From the NCBI GenBank assembly GCA_964036295.1, contig OZ038468.1:10240183-10304182 (forward strand): a stretch of DNA of 64,000 nt. Direction: 5' to 3'. The translations under genes were made by a program, and so were the position numbers. Shown here in pieces: positions 55,688 through 64,000 of the stretch. The notes beneath the pieces were generated by a model. It saw nothing but the letters and a program-made list of their open reading frames with translations, did not search any database and was not told the origin of the DNA. How positions within the stretch are numbered: position 1 is the first letter of the stretch; each line of letters opens with the position of its first letter. The stretch comes from Plumapathes pennacea (taxonomy: Eukaryota; Cnidaria; Anthozoa; Antipatharia; Myriopathidae).

Positions 55688-56764
55688 CGGTTTGATTCGG
55701 TTTCCGACGTTTAAGCTTGTTACATATTTTGCTTGGGTTCATGAATAAAGATGTTTGCTAATGAATACATCAAGCGTGACCGGTTTTTGGTCAGCATACG
55801 GGAACCGGGGCCACAGAAAAAAGATTTTATAGAGTCTTTGACCAGGTCGAGAAACAAACTCAATCACAGCCGAAATCGAATGTCTATCCGGCGAAACTCA
55901 ACATTCTGAACTTCTTTCAGTATCGGTGGTCAGAAGCTCTATAAAATCATACCTTTGCTCACCGGAATCACAGGGCCGCGCGGGAGATAACTTATTTCTT
56001 CAAGCTACCTTGCGTTTAAACCTTTCTCGGGCTTTATGATGTCCTCTGGTACCCCAACACACGGCAAAAAAGAGAGAGCTCTCTGTATTTCTCTCCTCGA
56101 TGCGTGGCCGTTGAAAAAGGAAAATTCGAACAAGCACACCTGCGCGCATTTATTGACTAAAGTGACTGACACATGTCAGCGACCTATTTACGAATTTTGC
56201 CGACTTTCTATCGGATACAATGTGTCATGTTTGAGCTTCGAGTTCAACTCTGGCTGGAAACGTTTTATTTTGTTTTTGTTTTTCCTGTTTTCTTTGATTT
56301 TAGTTCCTTTGTTCTTGTGTTTCTGGTCAAAATGACGTAGATCACACAGGAAAAAACTGGGATTTGAAATAGAGCGAGTTGAAAAGTCACATAAGACGGT
56401 CTTCTTTTCACCTCTTCTCTTTTACGCGAAATTTCAGTTTTTAAACAAAATTGGAAGAAAGGAGGGGAAAAAAAATATGGATCTGCCATGTTCAAAAGCT
56501 GACTCGACCACTCTTGCCACATATGCTCCTTGTGCAACAAAAAATCCCCACACGGGATCCACCGCGTTTCAACTTCTATTTAATTTCTTTTTTGTCTTGA
56601 CTGTAACAATGACACCACGAGCTCACTACCAGTCTTGTTTTATATGATTTACTTAGTATATGACAAAGATATATACGATGTCGTGGTCTTGAATAAGGTA
56701 CCAGTATTGCTTCCAGAATTAGAAAGGAATTTGAATGCTGTTATAATTGTATTGCATTCAGTTG
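55688..56764. other. Flank with no recognisable gene
   Basis: The longest ATG frame (56036-56335, 99 codons) has a hydrophobic C-terminus but resembles nothing I know and overlaps A/T-rich sequence. Treated as non-coding. Confidence 0.5.
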
Positions 56765-57835
56765 TACATGCTAACTAGACTGGCCTTGCCAGTGAGCTCG
56801 CGGCGTGAGTTGGGTCGAGACCAGAATATAAAATGGAAAGTAGGGGACAAGAGCGGAACTCCCAAGAGAGACTTCCAATTTCTCACCATAAAAATATCAC
56901 ACAGTATAGAGAACTTGGCTTTTGACACCTTGCTCTTTTGACACCTTGATTAAACTAAAAATTATTATTACAACACTCATACACTTGCTTCTTAAAGGTT
57001 GAGCGACCCTGCATCTTGAGAATGCGTGACATATCTTTTTATGCACAATCGATTTTGACAGTTTGACCTTGACTCATATTTCTAATCAGAGGCCACGATT
57101 AATCCAGCCTTCGCTTCACTACTTATGTGTTTTCTTTTGTTAACTCAATACGTTTCTTCTATCAGGCTTTCGAGTATTCGTGCTCTGTAACAAATATAAA
57201 ATTGAAAGCGAGGAATGTCACACGAGAGATGTTTACAATATTATTGCGCTTTTGTTCACAGTGTGTTCAGTCCATTTGTGACTGCAAACTCAATCCTCAG
57301 AATTATTTCGGTGTATTTTTCATTTCTGGTATTTAATGAGCATTGCGAAACAAAGACTACATGATCGAATGAAAGAAACACTTCAACAGGCAATGTACGA
57401 TACGCAGAAGAATTTTATGAGGCAACAGATGTCATGTACAGAGTAAAGCATAAAGCGTCATTGTTTTACGGCTAAAGCTCACCGTAGCTTTGGTTTCTGC
57501 TTTCGCCCTGTTATCTTCCCAAAAGTATTTCGTGTCGCCACAGAAAGTTTCGTCGGGACTAAATATTTATCGGCGACAGCGGTACCATCAAATATTTGTT
57601 TACGGCTATTCTCAAAGCTTCCGCGGTGAACGCGAGCCAAAATCGTTCCCGAAAATCCAGTTTATCCGTGCCTATTCCACAGAGCCAAATGGTGTTGAGT
57701 TTGGATGGGATGCAGTTAACTTTTACACACAAGTAACGAGCAATTCACTGGCCACATCTCGAGTTGTTTAGCGAAGTCAATTACGTCATCGCCCAGCACG
57801 TGATAATATGAACCAATCACCGTGTGCTGATCCTC
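56765..57835 (+). repeat. Flank repeat family, copy A (direct)
   Basis: Starts near TAGACTGGCCTTGCCA and ends at the CACGTG / ACCAATCACCGTGTGC motif. Segments recur as B (58040-58480, inverted), C (62395-62850, inverted) and D (63080-64000, direct). Shared landmarks include GAGAACTTGGCTTTTGACAC and TTTTGACAGTTTGAC. Open frames inside (for example 57490-57771) are not kept in the other copies. Probably a transposon family; class unknown. Confidence 0.75.
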
Positions 57836-57839
57836 GACC

Positions 57840-58039
57840 CGCAAAAAGGAAAAAAAAATTAATAAAAATCTCCATTTTTAAGCTCTCGTGGGCCCCAGGC
57901 CCCCGCGAGCATTAATTTAATACTCTACATGATTGTGTAAAAGTGTAAAAGTATAAAAGAATTAAAAAATACAATGTATGTAAGTACATATCTGCATGCA
58001 CAATCAAAAACAGACAAGCACTAGTTATGAATATTTTAC
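57840..58039. other. Short spacer between inverted repeats
   Basis: A/T-rich, with a small G/C hairpin (CTCGTGGG..CCCGCGAG) near 57886-57910. Nothing else seen. Confidence 0.5.
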
Positions 58040-58480
58040 CAGACTGGAATTTAGAAAGCCTGGTGGAAGAAACACAATTTAGAAGACAAAAAACAGATAA
58101 GTAATGAAGCGCAGGCTAGATTAATCGTGGCCTGTGATTAGAAACAAATGTTTGAAGTCAAACTGTCAAAATCAATTATGCATGAAAATGAGATAAGTCA
58201 TGCATACTCCTAAGCTCAAAATGTAGATTCTCTCATCCTTTTGAAGCAAATGTACAAGTGTTGTAATAATTTATAACTTAATCAGGTTCATTTGAGCAAG
58301 GTGTTAAAAGCCAAGTCCCCTATACTGTATAATATGTTTTTGGGTGAGAAACTGAAAGAGAAAATTGAAGTTGATGACTCTTGGGAGTCTCGCTCTAGTC
58401 CAGAGATTGCTTACTCAATAATTCTTATGGTGCGTGCGGACACTTGCCACACCAAACTTGAATCCCAGCATCTGTCGTGT
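58040..58480 (-). repeat. Flank repeat family, copy B (inverted)
   Basis: The reverse complement matches the first half of copy A and copy D (GAGACTCCCAAGAG.. through TTTGACAGTTTGAC). Together A and B make a large imperfect inverted repeat spanning 56765-58480. Confidence 0.72.
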
Positions 58481-59484
58481 TGTCACGTGTCAAAACTTGT
58501 TATAGTTGACCTGAAAATTCCCCAAGGAAGAGACAACACCAGGTCTGACAATCCCAAAGGTTGCCTAGGGGGAGGGGGATGGTAATGCTGCACTACAGCT
58601 TGATTATGTAATGATAAAGCCAAAAGGCATATATGTTACACTTACAGTACACTTTCTAATGCTTTTTGTCTTGTCCTTATAATTTTGAAGCATTAATTTT
58701 CTCTTGATCTTCAAGGCTCCACTTTCTAAGGTACTCAGATCACTTGCATAACCGACTAATCAGTTCTGTGTGTACAATGTCACTCAGCTCTGCACTGCTC
58801 GCTGAATGAAGTACACTGGGTTCATCTGCCATACCCATCATCTCCAGGCCATTCAACTGCACACATGAAATATGTACACTACAGAAAACAAAGTATTTGA
58901 ATCATTTCCTCTGCAAATCTAAAAGACAGACACTGGAATCGAACTGTCAACTGAACTTTATAGCAAAATAATTTATTTTACACGATCATTCCTTTACCAG
59001 CTGCAAAATTGAGGTTATGGTTAAATTTAGTTAATTGATCCTGCATCAAGCAAGGGAGGAGTTACTGTAGTTTAAAGTGAAGAAAAGGAGAGGGGACATT
59101 TTCAACTATGCTTGCCAGGAGAGGGTTAATCTAGAATAGACTGATGCATTTCTTGTTGAAATTAAAGACTTTTGTATCTGTCTCCATAAATCCTTAGATA
59201 CTGTACATGTAAACGCTAATTCAAGTTTGCACAAATAATATTTTTAACATTGACCATGGGAAACTCCAAGAGCATTAATCTATATATAGGCTGAATCTTA
59301 ACATGCATCATCTGCATAGTTTACAAACTATGACAACCAGATGTTCACTTTTTCACTTCTTTTTGGCTGAGAAATATGATTTTTTAATAGGTTAGTAGAT
59401 AGCCTGAAAGCCAAATGATGACAGAGAAGTCTGGTTTAATATATTTACATCAGTGGTGTGGCATTTCTTTGGGGAAAAACACAG

Positions 59485-59517
<33 letters not shown>

Positions 59518-60660
59518 CCACACACAAAACTTGATCACCCTTTGAATATATAGTATGAGTATGAAACTAATCATAATTTGAAACTAAAGACGGCTGGTAT
59601 TAATAATACTTTTTATACAATCATGTCATTCTACTTTTCAATAGATCAAAAATTTGTACCTTGCACCAGTAAAACAGCTATTATTGAATTTAGGGCATGA
59701 AAAGGATTTTATGCACTGTACTCCATTATTTCCCTGCGAGCAGAACCTCCTTTACTCTCCCAACGTTTTCGGAGGCTCTGCTAGCAGGGTATCCATCCCA
59801 TTACTGTTTGCCAGGCGCATTCACATGCATACGATTTTGACTTATATTTTACGGTTCATGCTATACGGTTTGTATTTAAGTTTACACGTATGCATTCTGG
59901 ATTTTGATTGCGTTATGGTCTGGAACTATCTGAGCGAATTCCCCTGACTGTACTGGCGCACATGAGAATAGAACTTCGCAATCCACGAAGCGCGAGGAAC
60001 CATTTATTTGCAGCGCATAAAAGCTTGGTGGCCTGCCGGTCGACACGATAATTATTTGCGGTATCACAACGCGCTGCATTTGTTACACTTCCTGAAATTG
60101 AAATATTATAATTCGAGCGGTACTAAGAAAGCGAAAGAAGGAGTACTTACGCTATCCCCCTTGATAATCCAGTGCTCCGCATGTATGACCGACCAAGCTA
60201 GCTTCAGACTGACAACAAAAGCGTCGCCGACGCAAATTCCATTTTGTTTCACATATTAAACGATTCTAAAGTGAGCCTTTGCAATTGGTATGAAGGTGAA
60301 AGAAACGCCTTTCAAGCAGCGCGATCGATGCTTTACAAATGACAGTTTCCTCTTCCTGAGAGGGTGGGGGTTAACACTTGATAAATCGGCCAACCGGCTC
60401 GTACCCAGTTATCTCCGGAAAACCTGATTTCGGGAGCCTGGAACAAAGCGCGCTTAGTGCAAAGTCCGGCGCATGCACAGTGCATTTTTTCTGGCAGCAT
60501 GGTCAATGTTTGCGGTCCCTGCTTTCTTCCGATGGATAGAACGACGAAAACACCAACGATACGGTACGTTTCCTGTTTGGGTATAGTAGTGTAGTAAGTA
60601 GGCTTTTATCTACATCAAAGGTTCGCATTTTTTGTTCGCAGTGGCTATTCGTACGGGCCC
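58481..60660. other. Non-coding flank with CA microsatellite
   Basis: A perfect (CA)n run lies at about 59486-59515. Short frames (58292-58585, 59654-59947, 60008-60259) show no known motif. No gene, tRNA or histone sequence recognised. Confidence 0.55.
59486..59515. repeat. CA microsatellite
   Basis: Fifteen uninterrupted CA dinucleotides. Confidence 0.95.
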
Positions 60661-60681
60661 CGTAGGACTACATGCTGTCCC

Positions 60682-60787
60682 ATTTGGAAATATTTTGGAT
60701 GAGAAAAATTCCGAGGACTGCCAAAGTTGGACGGGGCCGCAGGCCTAGTCCAATTTGGCAGTCAGAGGAATTTCTGTTTTTCCAAAT
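60682..60787. repeat. Long imperfect hairpin (MITE-like)
   Basis: Arms ATTTGGAAA..AAAATTCC..GACTGCCAAAGTTGGAC and GTCCAATTTGGCAGTC..GGAATTT..TTTCCAAAT face each other around a G/C-rich loop. Stem about 45 nt with mismatches. Could be a MITE or a short foldback. Confidence 0.7.
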
Positions 60788-61560
60788 TATATTTGTGTTA
60801 ATATTCGCAAAGGCCCCACGCCCAAGTAATCGATTATGTATGACATTGCTGGGGAGAGCAAATGACACCACAATCGAAGCTCTCTAGCAGATACTCTCGT
60901 AAGCGGAGAGCTCTACTTACGAACGCATCTACGAAACCCATTTAAACTCTAGCTAAGTCAAACTTTGCATTTACACATTCTCGTAAGCAGGCAGTTCCAG
61001 TTCCAGACAATTTCTCTGCTTCTAAGGGTGTCCACTTACGGAAGCTTCAACTGTATATTAGCATTTACGTGATATTGGCTTGTGTGGTGTAAGCATACAT
61101 GAGTGCTCTACCCATTGCTGTTTGAAGAGTACAGTAATTTCTATTATATACATGGTTGGTTTTGAAAAGTATTATTATTTTCATAAGTGAAAGGAACTGC
61201 AGCAATAAATTTCATTATTTTCCTGATGCCGAATTGACAAAACAGTCATTCATAATAATTTCTAGTTTACTGAAACATCGGTTTATATACACTTCATGAA
61301 TGCATACTTACTATTATCTATAGAAAGGGGAAGGGGGAGGGGCTTATTAGACCAAGGGAGGCTTTCTAAAATTGACCTTGAAGATGGGGGCTTAGAGAGG
61401 GAGGGTTACTGTATTATTTGAAAATACATGTACATGTAAAAAAAAAAAAAAAGATAAGAGTGATCAGGTCAATACTCTCTCCTGTGTCCAAAAACCTTTC
61501 CTGAACACAATATTCGAATACTTTAAACTACATTCATAGTGGATATTACATGGCGGCGCG
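60788..61560. other. Non-coding flank with low-complexity tracts
   Basis: Contains a G-rich run (about 61325-61346) and a 16-A run (61438-61453). No gene seen. Confidence 0.55.
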
Positions 61561-61668
61561 AAGATATGAATTGTATTTTCGAGTGGTAAAAACAATATTT
61601 TACGAACGAACGCTTCGCGAGTGAGTAAAATATTGTTTTTACCACGAGAAAATAAAATCCATATCTTC
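61561..61668. repeat. Hairpin inverted repeat
   Basis: Arms AAGATATGAATTGTATTTTC and GAAAATAAAATCCATATCTT, continuing inward as GTGGTAAAAACAATATTTTAC against GTAAAATATTGTTTTTACCAC, around a 21-nt loop. Nearly perfect stem of about 43 nt. Confidence 0.85.
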
Positions 61669-61678
61669 ATGCCGCATT

Positions 61679-61845
61679 AGACACAAGTGTTTTACCAGAA
61701 ATTGCACAAACAATTGTGAAAAGCAGGAAATGATGCCATCAATATCCTCACTAGTGAGGATATGGAAAATATGCCACTCGGGTCCCAGATGTAGTTTCGT
61801 ATGGATTTTACGCACGGTATATTTTCCAGTAAAACACTTGTGTCT
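61679..61845. mobile_element. 167-bp MITE-like element
   Basis: Terminal inverted repeats of about 23 bp (AGACACAAGTGTTTTACCAG on the left, its near-perfect complement at 61823-61845) enclose a perfect 22-bp palindrome centred on ACTAGT at 61742-61763. No coding capacity. It abuts the 61561-61668 hairpin, so the two may be one composite element. Confidence 0.72.
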
Positions 61846-62394
61846 GTATAATAAAGTGAATTATTGCACTTGTTGACCAATTAGCAATATAGTAGAACAT
61901 GGAGTGCTTACTTGGTATACAAAGTTTAAATACCTTCAAAATAATAGTTGGACAAGGATGGGGTTATATTTTTCAAATCTCTGTTTTAATACATTCCATG
62001 CCATTGACTTTGCAATAATTATAATTCTAATAAAATAATTTCTGCACATATATATAAATACTTTTACACCTACACAATGTTTACATTATGTAGGTGTAAA
62101 AGTATTGTATTCAGTACACTTCTATACTATGTGAAAAATGTCTTTCTGAGCTTTCTGAACCTGTTTCAGTACATTATTATTCGACTGTTTGAGCTTAGCA
62201 ATATTTAAATTATAAATGAGTACCTGGTATTCAGTGGTCAAATACACCTCAACATAGCTCTTGAACAAGCATGGAATTATCTTTTTCAAATCTTTTTTTT
62301 GCATCTCATGCTTTTAACTTTTTTTGCTACGCCCCAATGAGCTTAGGATTGCACAGCATGTCTTAATCGTCGTGTTATTAGTTTTTTTCTGGGT
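61846..62394. other. Non-coding flank
   Basis: A/T-rich, with no gene. Includes a short perfect hairpin at 62057-62106. Confidence 0.5.
62057..62106. repeat. Short hairpin
   Basis: AATACTTTTACACCTA pairs perfectly with TAGGTGTAAAAGTATT across an 18-nt loop. Confidence 0.85.
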
Positions 62395-62850
62395 TACAAA
62401 TCAGCACACGGTGATTGGTTCACATTGCCACGTGATATGTGATGATGTAAGGTGACTTCGCGAACAACTTGAGATGTAGTTGATTGAATTGTACGTTAAT
62501 GCTTGTGTATAAAGTTATCTGTATCCCATCCAAAACTCAACACCGTTTGGCTTTGTGGAATATGCACGGATAAAGAAGATGTGGCTTGCGTTCTTAAGTT
62601 CACCGTCATAGCTGCAAAAAAATGTTTGATTGATTTGATTATGTTGGCTACTGCTACAGGATTGCAAATAACTTTGTCGCCACTAATTATTTAGTCTTGA
62701 TGAACTTTCTGTGGTGACACGAAGTACTTCTGGGAAGATATCAGGCTGAAAATGGAACACCAAAGCCATGACGAACTTTAGCCATAAACAATGATGATTT
62801 ATGCTTTACACTGTAAATGACATCTGTTGCCTCTTACATACAGTAGCTGT
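62395..62850 (-). repeat. Flank repeat family, copy C (inverted)
   Basis: The reverse complement matches the second half of copy A (57405-57835), including GAGGCAACAGATGTCAT and the ACCAATCACCGTGTGCTGAT end. Confidence 0.75.
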
Positions 62851-63079
62851 TTTGTAAAGTTTTTTCGCTGAAAGTATATCTGTTTTTGAGAGGAAAATAT
62901 TCATTCTCAGGGCTTAAGACTCGACTAATGCATCTCTGTGAATATATTACATGTGTTATGCTCTGCATGAGTGTGACAGTTGTCAAAATGCTTCGGTTTA
63001 TTGTACAGTGCATGTTGAAATATCTCTTCCATTCAATCAAGTAGCCTTTGTTTCGCAGTGGTATTATATACTAGAAATG

Positions 63080-64000
63080 AACTAGACTGGCATTGCCAAT
63101 GAGCTCATGGCGTTATTTGGGTCGAGAGCAGAATAAACTAAAATGGAAAGCAAGGACAAGAGTGGAACTTCCGGGAGACTTCCAGTTTCTCACCAGAAAT
63201 ATATCACACAGTATAGAGAACTTGGCTTTTGACACCTTGCTTAAATGAAACCTGATTAAACTATAAATGTATCATTACAACACTCATACACTTGGTTCTT
63301 AAAGGTTGAGCGACTCGGTATTTTGAGCCTAGAAGCGAAACGGTTACCCACCGAGTAAATCTGAGTAATGCGTGACTTGTCTTTTTATGAATCAATTTTG
63401 ACAGTTTGACTTCAAACGCGTAATTCTAATCAGAGGCCACAATTAATCCAGCCTTCGCTTCAATACTAGTCTGTCTTGTTTTTTAACTGAATGCATTTCA
63501 CTTGTATCAGGCTTTCGAGTATTTGTGCTTTGTAACAAATATAAAATTGAAAGTGAGGAATGTAACACGAGCCCAATACGAGACATATTTAAAATATTAT
63601 TGCGGTTTTGTTTACAGTGTGTTCAGTCCATTTGTGACTGCAAACTCAATGCTCAGGACTATTTCGGTGTATTTTTCATTTCTGGTATACAATGACCCTT
63701 GCGAAAGAAAGGCTACATGATCGAATGAAAGAAACATTTCAACAGGCAATGTACAATAAGCAGAAGAATTTTATGAGGCAACAGATGTCATGTACAGAGT
63801 AAAGCATAAATCGACATTGTTTTGCGGCTAAAGCTCATCGTAGCTTTGGTTTCCGTTTTTGGCCTGTTTTCTTCGCAGAAGTATTTCGTGTCGCCACAGA
63901 AAGTTTTGTCGGGACTAAATATTTAGCGGTATCCATCAAACATCTGTTTACGGCTATTCTCTAAGCTTCCGCGGTGAACTAAAGAATGCAAGCCAAAATC
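63080..64000 (+). repeat. Flank repeat family, copy D (direct, runs off window)
   Basis: Closest relative of copy A, collinear from TAGACTGGCATTGCCA to CTTCCGCGGTGAAC. Window ends inside it. Confidence 0.75.

Noticed and set aside
56036-56335. 99-codon frame with a hydrophobic end
   Set aside because: No known similarity; the hydrophobic part comes from a T-rich tract.
57490-57771. 93-codon frame in flank repeat copy A
   Set aside because: No ATG, and the same sequence in copies C and D is interrupted; part of a repeat.

Overview
The window is animal nuclear DNA, most likely from an anthozoan cnidarian (coral or sea anemone). It consists of about 54.5 kb of a tandem core-histone gene array followed by about 9.5 kb of non-genic, transposon-rich flank. 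The histones are intronless and of the replication-dependent type. Every gene ends in the metazoan histone mRNA 3' stem-loop (16 nt, GGCTCT..GGAGCC form). Each unit carries H2A, H2B, H3 and H4 but no linker H1 and no 5S rRNA. From memory, H1-less divergent quartets of this kind are known from corals. The organism call is inference and no species is claimed.

Layout. Reading along +, every unit is H2A(-) H2B(+) H3(-) H4(+), giving two divergent pairs that each share a promoter of about 330-350 bp. There are 15 full-period units plus a cut-off sixteenth, with periods of 3501, 3665, 3670, 3381, 3375, 3890 or 3655 bp. The left window edge lies inside the array, so the array continues to the left. 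I count 16 H2A (one frameshifted), 11 intact H2B, 4 truncated H2B, 15 H3 and 15 H4. All 15 H4 proteins are identical and so are all 11 intact H2B proteins. H3 differs in units 1, 10 and 13, and H2A differs mainly in units 9-12, 14 and 15.

Units 1-8 (1-28669) are regular; units 2-5 lack a 164-bp block of the H2B-H3 spacer. Units 9, 10, 11 and 14 share a 289-bp deletion that removes most of the H2A/H2B promoter and the first 24 residues of H2B. Their H2A genes carry unusual replacements (E91K and I102T, or R71H). Units 12 and 15 have a 234-bp tandem duplication of the H4 promoter that creates an upstream ATG. A 10,920-bp higher-order duplication relates the H3 of unit 10 through the 5' half of unit 13 to the H3 of unit 13 through unit 16. 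Its left junction falls in unit 13, which is a hybrid of unit 12 and unit 10 sequence.

The array stops at 54475, one base before the H2B start codon of unit 16. Then, 36 bp further on, comes a 1.18-kb hAT-like DNA element (54512-55687) with perfect 15-bp terminal inverted repeats and a TTF-type zinc-finger transposase fragment. The rest of the flank (55688-64000) holds no gene I can support. It contains four copies, in both orientations, of a repeat of about 1 kb, a 167-bp MITE-like element with a perfect internal palindrome, several long hairpins, and microsatellites.

How the genes work together: the four products form the nucleosome octamer. Paired divergent promoters and stem-loop 3' ends fit coordinated S-phase expression. 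The array shows concerted evolution in progress, with homogenised blocks, hybrid units, and a defective unit type that has been copied.
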